Source: Streptomyces sp. HUAS YS2 (GTDB lineage: Bacteria > Actinomycetota > Actinomycetes > Streptomycetales > Streptomycetaceae). From it: a stretch of 64,000 nucleotides of DNA. Where the stretch lies: the NCBI RefSeq assembly GCF_033343995.1, contig NZ_CP137573.1:7659001-7723000 (forward strand), in the 5' to 3' direction. Made by a program: the position numbers and the translations under genes. The notes under the pieces were generated by a model, which saw only the letters and a program-made list of their open reading frames with translations, was not told the DNA's origin and made no database searches. Of this stretch, positions 44,161 through 53,605 are shown piece after piece (the first letter of the stretch is position 1; each line of letters opens with the position of its first letter).

Positions 44161-45110
44161 TCAGCGGGACGTCGGGCGGGCGTCTGCGGCGAGGACGAGT
44201 TCTTTGCTCGTCTTGCGGCGGGTGGCCCGGCGGGCTGACCGGTCGGAGACTAGGCCGGCTATGGCGGCTTGGGTATCGGCGAAGTCTTCGCGGCGGCCGG
44301 TGTAGCGCTGCAGAGGCTGCCACTCTTGTACTCGGCGTTGGCGTGCTCCACGCAGATCCGATTGGAGGACTGTGCTCGGCGTTCGTGCCGCCAGGCGTAC
44401 TGTTCGCCGACGGTCGCGTCCTTCTTCGGCTTGCGGGGTGGGGCGGTGACCTGGTGTGGGAACGGGTTGGCCAGGCTCCTGTAACCCTCGTCGACATGAA
44501 CCTTGACGCCGGGGCGGCAGCGCAGCGGCTCGGCGATGCCCTCGGTGCGCACCGCGGTCTGGTCGTGCATCCGTCCTGGCCGCGCGACCCCGGAGAACAG
44601 GGTGCGGCCCTGGCCGTCGCTGAACTTGGTGGTCTTGATGGTGTTCTGCTTGCGCTTGCCGGACACGAACGCATTGCGGCCCGGACGCCCGGCCTTCGGG
44701 AGTCTCACCTGCACGTCGGTGCCGTCGATACGCAGCTCGACGTCCTCGGCCTCGGCGTAGGCGAACACGTTCTCGATGGTGCGAAGCCGGATGCCGGGCT
44801 GGTCGGGCACGGCGAACCCGCGCGCCGCCACCAGCGGCCGGACCTGCCGGATCGCGGCGGACACCATGGAGCGGTCCACTCCTCACAGCACAGCCAGGGC
44901 CAAGTGCGGAAGATTGTGTCGCAGGTGCGCGAGCGTGACCAGCACCCGGTCGACGAACATCAGACGATGCTTCGGGCCGGCACCGGCCTCGCGGTGGTGG
45001 TCGCCACCACGCCGCTCTCGCAGTGCAGACTCCCGCTCCGCCACCCACGCCGGGGCGAGCACAACGACGAGTTCGGCAAGATGCTGTCGGGATACACCCG
45101 ATAGGGCTTG
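44161..45110 (-). pseudogene. DDE_Tnp_4-type transposase, nonsense and frameshift mutated
   Basis: Reads SGVSRQHLAELVVVLAPAWVAERES to LAHLRHNLPHLALAVL, then an in-frame TGA at about 44881, then VDRSMVSAAIRQVRPLVAARGFAVPD with the HTH_Tnp_4 and DDE domain (VELRIDGTDVQVRLP, FSDGQGRTLFSGVARPGRMHDQ) to 44259, and after another frameshift RREDFADTQAAIAGLVSDRSA. Transposase of the IS5-related/ISL group with about 300 residues. No terminal repeats found. Confidence 0.8.
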
Positions 45111-45169
45111 ATGAGACAAGGCCGCGCGGCTGATGACTTCACATCCACGGGCGCCGCGCCTTGCACCGC

Positions 45170-45739
45170 CTACGCCTGCCGCAGCTCCCACTGCTCCTTC
45201 GTGATCTCGTACCGCACACCCCCATGCTCGGAACCGTCGACCGCCATCATGTCGTCCGGGGTGGGGATGCTCTCCGCGAGTGTCATCCCGAGCTTCTCCA
45301 TGACGTTGCGCGAAGGGCGGTTCACGGTCATCGTCTCGGCCCAGACCATGCGGACGCCGAGCTCGGCGAACCCCTTCGCCAGCAGCGCCTGCGAGACCTC
45401 GGTGGCGTAGCCCCGGCCCCAGGCCGCCTGGCGCAGGCGGTAGCCGAGTTCGGCCTCCTCACGCGGGCCGCTGCGCAGCGGACGCAGGCAGAACCAGCCG
45501 ACGAACGCGCCGCCGTCCTTCTCGTGCGCGGCGAACAGGCCGAGGTCGTGATCCCAGCGCTCGTAGCCGGCGAGGATGCTGGGGATGGCGAGGTCGCGGA
45601 CCTCCTCCGGCGGGGTCGGAGCGCCGCCGGTCAGGTAGCGCATCACCGCCGGGTCGCTGTCCAGCTCGATCAGCAGGTCCGCGTCGGCAGCGGCGAAGGG
45701 GCGGAGGGTCAGGCGCTCGGACTCGAGGTAGGTGGTCAC
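45170..45739 (-). CDS. GNAT-family (RimJ/RimL-type) N-acetyltransferase
   Basis: 189 residues from GTG 45739. TTYLESERLTLRPFAAADADLLIELDSDPAVMRYLTGG is the classic Acetyltransf_3 opening; acetyl-CoA-binding motif A region ELGYRLRQAAWGRGYATEVSQALLAKGF; MTVNRPSRNVMEKLGM is motif B. Probably acetylates an amine of a small molecule or ribosomal protein. Single gene; the 3' end abuts the transposase pseudogene. Confidence 0.9.
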   Translation of the reverse strand: MTTYLESERLTLRPFAAADADLLIELDSDPAVMRYLTGGAPTPPEEVRDLAIPSILAGYERWDHDLGLFAAHEKDGGAFVGWFCLRPLRSGPREEAELGYRLRQAAWGRGYATEVSQALLAKGFAELGVRMVWAETMTVNRPSRNVMEKLGMTLAESIPTPDDMMAVDGSEHGGVRYEITKEQWELRQA

Positions 45740-46218
45740 GTGAGGATCATGGCCGAGACGGGTCGGACGATCCAGGGAGTTTTCGGGCCGCGGCTGTCAC
45801 CGGGTGGGGTGCTGGAAGAGCAGCAACATGGCACGGCGGCCCTAACATCACGGCCGAGGGCCCGCCTGTATCGCTCCCCAAGTCGTAACCCCGCAGCTGG
45901 CCCTGCCATCCGTTCCTCGGCGGACAGCAGGGCAGGTCGACACCCCCTGAGATCCTTGTGTGCCGGGCAGCCATGACCTGCCCGGCACACGCATGCGTCC
46001 AGTCCAGGGAGCGACCAGGGCCCGGTAGCGGGCGCGGGCAGGGCCGGCGGGACGCCGAGAATGCCGTGAAGAGTGAGCTCCCGTAGCCGGATCACGACGA
46101 TGGTCCCGCACGTGGGGGGAGGGGAGACCCGCCGTGGAGGACATACTGGAGCGAATCGCACAATCGCCGACCCGTGCAGCGGACGCACCGCGCCCCTGGT
46201 CCAGAGCACTGCGCGATG
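45740..46218. other. Gap with a strong hairpin, no gene
   Basis: 480 bases between minus-strand genes. Open frames are not recognisable. It contains the 13-bp hairpin at 45958-45990, about 230 bases after the esterase stop. Confidence 0.45.
45958..45990 (-). terminator. Hairpin terminator (13-bp stem, 7-base loop)
   Basis: GTGTGCCGGGCAG (45958-45970) and CTGCCCGGCACAC (45978-45990) pair perfectly around CCATGAC. Without a T-run but very stable; positioned to end the esterase transcript. Confidence 0.65.
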
Positions 46219-47091
46219 TCAGGCCGTGGGCTTGACCTTCTGCCAGACCAGCCAGCCCAGCGCCTCGTGACCGGCTGTGTTGGGGTGGAAGGAGTCCACG
46301 AAGGCGAGCGGCTTGATGCCGTTGACCCACTCGGGGTCCCCGCACACCTCGTGGCCCTTGAACGAGTTCGTGGGGTCGACGAACTCGAAGTCCTGATGTT
46401 CCGCCTCCCGCTTGAGCGTGGCGTTCAACGTTGCGGCGGCCCTGGTCATCTGCTGGTGGGTGGAACGGGGCATGATGCCGTCCGAGAGGCAGAGCGGGGT
46501 CGAGTCGGGGGAGACGATCCTCGGGTAGCCGACCACAACCACCTTGGCGTTCTTCGCCCTGAGCTTGATCTTGTCGTACAGCTTTCGCAGCTTTCCGGGC
46601 AGTTCGAGCCGGTACTGCATGTTGATCCGCGCGATGTTCATGTTACAGATGCCGATGTTGTCGGCCGCGCCCTTGACGCACTGCTCCAGGACCCTGGCGT
46701 ATCCGAAGTCGTTCGCGCCGACCTGGACGGTGACGAGGTCGGTGGCCGCCGACAACGTGTCCAGCTGGTACTTCCTGACGTGAGCGACCGACGCACCACA
46801 GTAGGCCGTGAAGTCGAGGTCCGCCTTGAGAGCGGAAGCGATCCGGTTCGGGTAGGCGGCGGCATGGTTGGCGATCCGCCTCGTGCGGGCCTCGTCCGCC
46901 CAGCACCCGTCGACCGAGTCCGTGGTCCGACCGGCGCCGATCCCGCTGGCGACCGAGTCGCCCAGCGCGACGTACCTGAGCGGCGAGGGGTCCCCGGCGG
47001 CGGAGGCCGGCGAGGTGACACCCGCGACTAGGCCCGCGGCGAGCGCTGCTCCGGTGAGACGGATCACGGATGTGCGGTGAGTCGTCCGCAT
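46219..47091 (-). CDS. Secreted SGNH/GDSL-family esterase/lipase
   Basis: 290 residues from ATG 47091. Sec signal peptide (RLTGAALAAGLVAGVTSPASA, cleavage near 32), block I ALGDSVASG with nucleophile Ser46, block III VTVQVGANDFGYA (Asn), and C-terminal DSFHPNTAGHEALG with catalytic Asp/His. Several Cys pairs suggest disulfides (NIGICNMN, TPLCLSD, EVCGD). Resembles Streptomyces extracellular lipases/phospholipases of this class. Divergent from the AfsR-like regulator. Confidence 0.92.
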   Translation of the reverse strand: MRTTHRTSVIRLTGAALAAGLVAGVTSPASAAGDPSPLRYVALGDSVASGIGAGRTTDSVDGCWADEARTRRIANHAAAYPNRIASALKADLDFTAYCGASVAHVRKYQLDTLSAATDLVTVQVGANDFGYARVLEQCVKGAADNIGICNMNIARINMQYRLELPGKLRKLYDKIKLRAKNAKVVVVGYPRIVSPDSTPLCLSDGIMPRSTHQQMTRAAATLNATLKREAEHQDFEFVDPTNSFKGHEVCGDPEWVNGIKPLAFVDSFHPNTAGHEALGWLVWQKVKPTA

Positions 47092-47225
47092 GACAGTTCC
47101 TCCAACGTCGTGGCGACTGAACGCCCTCAGCCTGCGGCCGGAGCTTGGAACGAAGGCTTGGATGTTTCTTGAATCCCCCGTCTCTCCTGCGAAGACTGGT
47201 GTGCTCGGGAGCGGGAGGGGGCGCC

Positions 47226-50120
47226 ATGGGCGAGGTGGAGTGCCGCGTGCTCGGTGGCGTCGAAGTCCTCGTTCGGGGGCGTGCGGTCGACCTGGGGCAC
47301 GCGCGGCAGCGGCATGTGCTCGCCGTGCTGCTCGTCGAGGTCAACCAGCCGCTGTCCGCGGGGAAGCTGATCGAGCGGGTGTGGGGTGAACGGGCGCCGC
47401 GCAGCGCCGTGAGCACGCTCTACAGCTATGTCTCCCGGCTGCGTGGGTCGCTGTCCACGGCCGGAGCCGGGTTACGGCTGGCGCGTCACTCCGGCGGGTA
47501 CGAGGCGCAGGCGCGCGCGGACGTCATCGACCTGCACCGGTTCCGCTCTCTGGTTGCCCGGGCCCGAGGGGCTCGGGACCAGGAGGCGGGCGAACTCCTG
47601 CGGCAGGCGCTCGTGTTGTTTCCCGAGGGGGATGCGTTCCCAGTGCCGGACACGCCCTGGTTCACGCACCTAGGGGAGGTGCTGGCCACTCAACGGCAGG
47701 CGGTGGAACTGGATTTGGGCGATGTGCTGCTGCGCCAGGGCAGGGAGGCGGAGCTGTTGCCGAGGCTGCTGCCGGCCGTAGCCGCGCAGCCCTACGACGA
47801 ACGGCTCGCCGGACAGCTGATGCTGGCGCTGCACCGGCAGGGGCGCACGGTACAGGCCCTGGAGCACTACCAGAGTCTCCGGCGCAGTCTCGACGAAGAG
47901 CTCGGACTCACTCCTGGCGCAGCCGTCCAGCATCTCCACCAGCAACTGCTCGGGGCCGGCGGCCAAGCGGTTCGTCCGCCCGAGGCGGGCGTCCGACCGG
48001 AAGGCGTTGTCCGGCCGGAGGCCCCCGTTCCGCCCGTCCCGCACGTGGTCCCGGTCCCCCCGGCGACGACCGACGCCCACGTGGCCTCCGGCCCCCGCGC
48101 TGCCGAGCCGGTCGCCGTCCCACGCCAACTGCCCCTCGCGCCCGCAGGCTTCATAGGCCGCCGCCTGGAACGGGAGCAGCTCGCGAAGGCGTTCGGCCGG
48201 ATCGTCGTCGTGTCCGGTCCCGGGGGCGTCGGCAAGAGCTGGCTGGCGGCCTGTTGGGCGTACGAGGAGGCGGGCCGGTTCCCAGACGGACAGCTCTACG
48301 CCGACCTGCGCGGCTACGACGCGGGTGCCGAGCCGCTGCCTCCGTCCGACGTGCTGCGGGGCTTCCTCGAAGCGCTCGGCGTGCGGGCCGACGCCGTGCC
48401 GGAGGACCAGACGGCGCGGGAGGGTCTGTACCGGAGCCTGCTCGCGGACCGGCGCGCCCTGGTCGTCCTCGACGACGCGTACGACGCCGGTCAGGTGCTG
48501 CCGCTTCTGCCCGGCACCCCGACCTGCACGGTCCTGATCACCAGCCGGAACCGGCTCTCCTCCCTGGTCGTCGGACACGGCGCGATCAGCGTCTCGCCTG
48601 CCGTCTTCGACGACCGTCACGCCGGGGAACTGCTCGCGGAGCGGCTTGGTGCCGAGCGGACCGGCGCCGAGCCGGAGGCCGTCGCATCGCTCGTGAAGTA
48701 CTGCGCCGGGCTGCCACTGGCCCTGAGCCTGGTGGCCGCCCGCGCCGCCGCCCACCCCGGCTTCCCGCTCGCCGCGCTGGCCGGCGAGCTTGCGGACGCG
48801 ACGGGTCGGCTCGACGCTCTGGACACGGGCGACCCAGCGGTGAGTCTGAACCTGAGGGCGGTGCTTGCGATGTCGCGACGGGCGCTGAGCGCCCCGGCCC
48901 GCCGCCTGTTCGACCTCCTCGGGCTGGTTCCAGGTCCGGACGCGGGAGTCGCGGCGGTCGCAAGCCTTGCCGGCGTCCCGCGCGGCCGGGCACGGCTGCT
49001 GCTCGCCGAGCTGGAGTCCGCGCACCTCGTCCATCAGCACGTGCCGGGACGGTATCTGCTGCACGACCTGGTCCGGCTGTACGCACGAGAGTGCGTCGCG
49101 TCGGACGAGGCGGGGGAGCGCGCCGACGCGACGGCCAGGTTCGTCGACTTCCACTTGCACACCGCGTACGCGGCGATCGAGCTCCTCGATGGCGCTCACA
49201 CCCCGTTCAAACCGGAGCGGGCCGACCCCCCGGCGCCCGGATGCGCGCCGTGGACACCCCCGGACTTCACCGCCGCGCACTCCTGGTTCGCCGAGGAGCA
49301 CGCCTGCCTAGTCGCGACGCAGGAGCTCGCGCTGTCGGCAGGGCTGCACGTCCAGGCCGTCCATCTGGCGTGGACCCTCATTTCGTACCAGCTGGGAGCC
49401 CACCGCCTGCCGGAGTACGCCCGGGTCTGGCAGACAGCCCTGACCGCAGCCGAGCGGCAGCCCGCCTCCGTGCCGCGCATCCTCGCCCATTGGAGGCTGG
49501 GCCACTTCCACGCGCTGAGTGGCCGCCACTCGGAGGGCCTGGACCATTTACACCGGGCGCTCGTCCTGGCGGAGGACGCGGGGGACACGGCGGGCCGGGC
49601 GCACATCCACCGGACGCTCGCCCGGATCTGGGAACTGCACCGCGACGACCGCCGGGCCCTCGACCACGCCACGGAGGCCTTGCGGCTGTACGAGGAACTG
49701 GCGAACCCGTTCTGGCTGGCCAACCAGCTCAACGCGGTCGGCTGGCTGCACGCCCGGCTAGGGGAGTACGCACAGGGGCGCGCGTACTGCGAGCAGGCGT
49801 ACACCCTGCACGTCAAGCACGGCAGGCCCGGCGACGAGGCGTCGACCCTTGACAGCCTCGGCTACATCTCCCACCAGACCGGCGACCACGCTGCCGCGCT
49901 GGGCCACTACAGGGAGGCGCTCGCCCAGTTCCAGGCGACCGGCGACGGCGCCAACGAGGCCGACACTCTCGCCCACATCGCCGAGACGCTCACCGCCCTC
50001 GACCGTCCCAACGAGGCCCGCGTGGCCTGGTCCCAAGCCCTCGACCTGTACCGATCCCAGGATAGGGCGGCTGACAGCGACCGCGCAGAGGCGGCGCTCG
50101 CCGCCCTCCCACTGGAGTAG
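47226..50120 (+). CDS. AfsR/SARP-family STAND regulator (wHTH-BTAD-NB-ARC-TPR)
   Basis: 964 residues from ATG 47226 (GGGAGGGGG upstream); earlier start codons would precede the ribosome site. Domains: OmpR-type winged helix (1-95; VLGGVEVLVRGRAVDLGHARQRHVLAVLL), bacterial transcriptional activator domain (about 100-245; LHRFRSLVARARG), Pro-rich linker (about 250-300), NB-ARC with P-loop VVSGPGGVGKSWLA (about 326-339), Walker B ALVVLDDA (about 410) and SARNRLS-type sensor ITSRNRLSSL, and C-terminal tetratricopeptide repeats (about 730-960). Predicted ATP-dependent activator of secondary metabolism or morphological genes. A direct repeat GCTTGGA (47143, 47156) lies upstream. Confidence 0.92.
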   Translation: MGEVECRVLGGVEVLVRGRAVDLGHARQRHVLAVLLVEVNQPLSAGKLIERVWGERAPRSAVSTLYSYVSRLRGSLSTAGAGLRLARHSGGYEAQARADVIDLHRFRSLVARARGARDQEAGELLRQALVLFPEGDAFPVPDTPWFTHLGEVLATQRQAVELDLGDVLLRQGREAELLPRLLPAVAAQPYDERLAGQLMLALHRQGRTVQALEHYQSLRRSLDEELGLTPGAAVQHLHQQLLGAGGQAVRPPEAGVRPEGVVRPEAPVPPVPHVVPVPPATTDAHVASGPRAAEPVAVPRQLPLAPAGFIGRRLEREQLAKAFGRIVVVSGPGGVGKSWLAACWAYEEAGRFPDGQLYADLRGYDAGAEPLPPSDVLRGFLEALGVRADAVPEDQTAREGLYRSLLADRRALVVLDDAYDAGQVLPLLPGTPTCTVLITSRNRLSSLVVGHGAISVSPAVFDDRHAGELLAERLGAERTGAEPEAVASLVKYCAGLPLALSLVAARAAAHPGFPLAALAGELADATGRLDALDTGDPAVSLNLRAVLAMSRRALSAPARRLFDLLGLVPGPDAGVAAVASLAGVPRGRARLLLAELESAHLVHQHVPGRYLLHDLVRLYARECVASDEAGERADATARFVDFHLHTAYAAIELLDGAHTPFKPERADPPAPGCAPWTPPDFTAAHSWFAEEHACLVATQELALSAGLHVQAVHLAWTLISYQLGAHRLPEYARVWQTALTAAERQPASVPRILAHWRLGHFHALSGRHSEGLDHLHRALVLAEDAGDTAGRAHIHRTLARIWELHRDDRRALDHATEALRLYEELANPFWLANQLNAVGWLHARLGEYAQGRAYCEQAYTLHVKHGRPGDEASTLDSLGYISHQTGDHAAALGHYREALAQFQATGDGANEADTLAHIAETLTALDRPNEARVAWSQALDLYRSQDRAADSDRAEAALAALPLE

Positions 50121-50618
50121 TCCACCGCTCGTCCGCACGTACCCGAGGGGCCGGAAGCCCTCCGGCCGACGGTTGACTTATGAGCCCACCTCCTGGCTGC
50201 CAGGCCACCCGTGATCTAGAACCGCCCGCCGGGGCGCAGGACGGCATCCAGTTCGGATACGCAGGCTCTCCCGCTGGTGCTCTCGGTTTCGCCGCGGACG
50301 CGCGTCGTGCCAATTGCTTCAAGGGCAAGGACGGCCTGGCTCGGTGGGGTGATGACTCGAGCCGTGGTCAGCGCCTCGCGGTGAAGCGGATCTCCGAAGG
50401 CCTACCTTGCTGCATCCTGGCTGGCGGGCTGCCGACGCCTCCACTGCCGCTACGAACGCAAAGCCGAATACTTCCTCGCTTTTGTCGGCATGGCCGCAGC
50501 CCCCATCGGCTTCCGCCGACTGATCCGGTGAGCCAGGCGGCCGGGAGCAACAGTCGGCCAACGCCGGTGGTGTCAGTGACAGCTCGTGGGGTGCGCTGGT
50601 ATTCGATGAGGAGGTTCC
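50121..50618. other. Gap with an IS5-type transposase relic
   Basis: Mostly unrecognised sequence. The segment 50418-50531 reads WLAGCRRLHCRYERKAEYFLAF to FRRLIR (stop 50531), the C-terminal end of the same IS5-type transposase as at 31.9 and 34.9 kb. Confidence 0.7.
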
Positions 50619-51215
50619 ATGGGCTTTTCCGGTCATCTGGTCTTTGCGCGCAGCGAGCGCCCACTGCTGGAAGCACCCCTGGTCGGCAGCACCAATCAAG
50701 GACCGAGGAACGACGTGCATGAGTGGCAGCCGCGACCGGGCGGCTGGCAGACCCTGCAGTTGGAGCAAGGCATCTGGGAGGACGAGTACCTGTCCACCTT
50801 GGTCGAATGGACCGGTGCGCCGGCCTGTGTCGCCGACGTCTCCGACAGCAGCGTCGCCCTCGTGACCGGCCTGGACACCAACGGGCGCTGCTGGCAGGCA
50901 TGGCTCAACCTGGACAACGCCGCTGCCCTCCTCGTCGAGGATCCCGAGGACGTGGACGACGTGAGCCTGTGGATGGCCACCCCGGAGTTCGACGAGGCCA
51001 TCGGACATAAGCGAGCAGAGCTAGACGCGGAGGTGCCGGCCGACGCCGAAGGCGCTCTCGTGTGGGCTTCAGCCGCTGGTGTCCAGGCCGCGGCGCAGCA
51101 GTCTCGGATCGAGGGACTGCTGCGTGCACGGGAGGCGTTCGTGGAGGAGCTGTTCGACGCGCTGCTGGATGAACTGGGTTTCCCTGAAGCTGCCCACTCC
51201 GCACCGCAGCCATAA
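50619..51215 (+). CDS. Conserved hypothetical protein
   Basis: 198 residues from ATG 50619 (AGGAGG 6 bases upstream). MGFSGHLVFARSERPLLEAPL is a conserved family opening in Streptomyces; the core TLVEWTGAPACVADVSDSSVALVTGLDTNGRCWQAWLN is beta-rich, followed by acidic VEDPEDVDDVSLW and a helical C-terminus. Function unknown. The stop codon lies inside the IS-end-like motif (AGAAACGACGTC), so the original 3' end may have been altered. Confidence 0.7.
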   Translation: MGFSGHLVFARSERPLLEAPLVGSTNQGPRNDVHEWQPRPGGWQTLQLEQGIWEDEYLSTLVEWTGAPACVADVSDSSVALVTGLDTNGRCWQAWLNLDNAAALLVEDPEDVDDVSLWMATPEFDEAIGHKRAELDAEVPADAEGALVWASAAGVQAAAQQSRIEGLLRAREAFVEELFDALLDELGFPEAAHSAPQP

Positions 51216-51229
51216 GAAACGACGTCCTA

Positions 51230-52330
51230 GAGGTCGTTTTCGCCTGTATTGCCCGCGTATCATCCGATTCTTGATGTGCTGGATGGTTGTGCAAGTGAGG
51301 CCGTGGAGACCGTCGATGTCTGCGCGGCATGTGAGGTTGCGGATGGGACGGAGAGCGACGTAATCCTGTCTCATCCCAGGACGCTGGGCCTTCGCGGTGG
51401 TGTGCTTCCGCTGCCGTTGCCGTGCGCCTGGGCGCATTCGGTTTGCGGCGGTACGCCGGAAGCATGCCGAAGCGACGCCCGTCTCCGAGTGATCTGTCCG
51501 ATGCCCGCTGGGAGTTGATCGATCCGGTGCTTGCGGCCTGGCGTTTCGAGCGTCGCGGCCGGTCCCTGGACTTCGGCCGGCCGCCCGAGCACGACCTGCG
51601 CGACATCATGGACGCGATCTTGTACGTGGACCGGACCGGGGTCCAGTGGCGCTACCTGCCGCATGACTTCCCGCACTGGAACGCCGTCTACGGATACTTC
51701 GCCAAATGGGCCGACGAGGGTGTGTTCGCCCAGCTCAACGGCCTGCTCCGGCAGCTGTTGCGCGAGAGGGAAGGGCGGGAGGGCGAGCCGTCAGCGTGCG
51801 TTATCGACGCCCAGAGCGTGAAGACCTCCACCAGCGTCCCGGCTTCCTGTCAGGGCATCGACGCCGGGAAGAAGATCGTGGGACGCAAGCGGAGCATCGT
51901 GACCGACACGCTCGGACTCCTCCTCGCCGTGCTGGTCACCGGCGGCGAGCGTGCAGGGCTCCATCGCCGGCGCCCGACTCCTGGACTAGGTTGCCGCGGA
52001 TCACCCAGGCATCCGGAAAGTGTGGATTGACGGCGGCTACCGCCAGCACCTCGTCGAGCACGCCGCCGTCCTCGGCATCGACATGGAGATCACCGCCCGC
52101 AAGCCCGGGAGCAGAGGTTTCCCCCCAATACCGAAGCGGTGGGGCGGTGGAGCGGACCTACGGCTGGCTCATGCTCCACCGCCGCCTGGCCCGCGACTAC
52201 GAGACCCTGCCCACCCGCTCGGAAGTCATGGTTCACCTCGTGATGACCGGTCTCATGGTCCGCCGTCTCACCGACGAGAAGTCCGCAAGGCATCCCACAT
52301 CGGGATGAAACATCGGACGAAAACGACCTC
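51230..52330 (+). mobile_element. IS5-type insertion sequence A (1.1 kb, degenerate)
   Basis: Terminal repeats GAGGTCGTTTTCG (51230-51242) and CGAAAACGACCTC (52318-52330) are perfect 13-mers. It carries one transposase with at least two frameshifts (51464-52308). The next IS starts 8 bases downstream. Confidence 0.85.
51464..52308 (+). pseudogene. Transposase of IS A, frameshifted
   Basis: From ATG 51464: MPKRRPSPSDLSDARWELID, DDE1-like VIDAQSVKTSTSV and the GRKRSIVTDTLGLLLAVLVT block; the frame is lost near 51950, then KVWIDGGYRQHLVEHAAVLG (DDE2) and, after another shift near 52140, VERTYGWLMLHRRLARDYETLPTRSEVMVHLVM with the catalytic Glu. About 280 residues originally; no frameshift heptamer here, so it is inactive. 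Confidence 0.85.
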
Positions 52331-52406
52331 TTAGAGTCCCTAACACAATGAGGTGGATCGGTCCTGGTGGCCGTGTCCGGTCTGCAGGTTCGGCGTTGTC
52401 CGGGTC

Positions 52407-53218
52407 ATGGGGGCTTCGCCTTGGATCGTGTCGGACGACCTGTGGGAGCGGATTGAGCCGCTCCTGCCGAAGCGGGAGAGACGGTTCAGGTACCCGGGCC
52501 GCAAGCCGGTCCCGGACCGGCAGGTGCTGTGCGGGATCCTGTTCGTGCTGCACACCGGCATCCAGTGGGAACACTTGCCCCAGGAGCTCGGCTTCGGGTC
52601 CGGCATGACGTGCTGGCGCCGACTGCGGGACTGGAACGAGGCCGGGGTCTGGCAGCAGCTGCATGAGGTACTGCTGGCCGAGTTGAACGCGGCGGCCCGG
52701 CTCGACTGGTCACGGGCGGTCGTCGACTCCAGCCACGTCAGAGCGTTAAAAGGGGGCTCCAGACCGGCCCTTCGCCAGTCGACCGGGGACGGGCCGGCTC
52801 CAAGCGCCACCTGATCACCGACGGACACGGCACCCCGCCCGCCGTCATCCTCACCGGCGGCAACCGCAACGACGTCACCCAGCTCATGCCCCTGCTCGAC
52901 GCCATCCCACCCGTCCGTGGACGGCCCGGACGACCCCGCCGCAAGCCCCAGTCCGTCTTCGCTGACCGCGGCTACGACCACGACATCTACCGCGACCAGG
53001 TTCGGGCCCGCCAGATCATCCCTGCCATCGCCCGCCGCAGAACACCTCACGGCAGTGGGCTCGGAACCTACCGGTGGGTCGTCGAGCGGACCTTCGCATG
53101 GCTCCACGGCTTCAAACGCCTCCGCGTTCGTTGGGAACGGCGAGCCGACATCCACGAAGCCTTCCTCGCACTTGCCTGTTGCCTGATTACCCACCGACAA
53201 GTGCTGTCTCTGACGTGA
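52407..53218 (+). CDS. Transposase of IS B with -1 frameshift
   Basis: Frame A from ATG 52407 (MGASPWIVSDDLWERIEPLLPKRE; an ATG at 52353 is possible), DUF4096 domain, LDWSRAVVDSSHVRALKGG with the first catalytic Asp. The heptamer A_AAA_GGG at 52748-52754 allows -1 slippage into RGLQTGPSPVDRGRAGSKRHLITDG, then SVFADRGYDHDIYR (second Asp) and YRWVVERTFAWLHGFKRLRVRWE (Glu), stop at 53218. DDE intact; probably active. Confidence 0.88.
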
Positions 53219-53263
53219 CCGGCACCCGCCTCACGCCCAATGCGGGTCCGGCAGACTGATCGC

Positions 53264-53593
53264 ATGAACCGCGACACCCTGCGCTCCGTACTGGTCCGCG
53301 ACGGCAGTGTCTCCGCGCTTGCAGCCCTCGCTGAGCTGGAGGCAGGCGCCGACTACGAAATCAATCTGAACTCGACAGCCTCCGCCACCCTGCTCTGGAC
53401 CAACTGGTCAGCGCGGCAGGAATCCATGCGTGAGATGGGCATCGTCCCCTCCCGACCCGGACTGGCCGACGCCGTCGAAAGACTCCACGCCGCAGGAACG
53501 GCCCGGGTCCACATGGCAACCATCACCGGACCACAGAAGCGTTTCCTCCTCTTCCTCTCGGAAGACCTCACTGAGTGCGTCGCCTCCTGGTAG
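53264..53593 (+). CDS. Passenger gene inside IS B, unknown function
   Basis: 109 residues from ATG 53264, 46 bases after the transposase stop and ending just 3 bases before the right terminal repeat. Reads MNRDTLRSVLVRDGSVSALAALAELEAGADYEINLNSTASATLLWTNWSARQESMREMGI and TARVHMATITGPQKRFLLFLSEDLTECVASW. No membrane or DNA-binding motif recognised. Codon use is GC-rich and looks coding. Part of the mobile unit, so it moves with it; a regulatory or host-interaction role is only a guess. Confidence 0.65.
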   Translation: MNRDTLRSVLVRDGSVSALAALAELEAGADYEINLNSTASATLLWTNWSARQESMREMGIVPSRPGLADAVERLHAAGTARVHMATITGPQKRFLLFLSEDLTECVASW

Positions 53594-53605
53594 CACCACC
53601 TCATT

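Noticed and set aside
47143..47162. GCTTGGA direct repeat as a SARP-binding site
   Set aside because: The period is 13 bases rather than the 11 typical for SARP heptamer repeats, so it is not listed as an operator.
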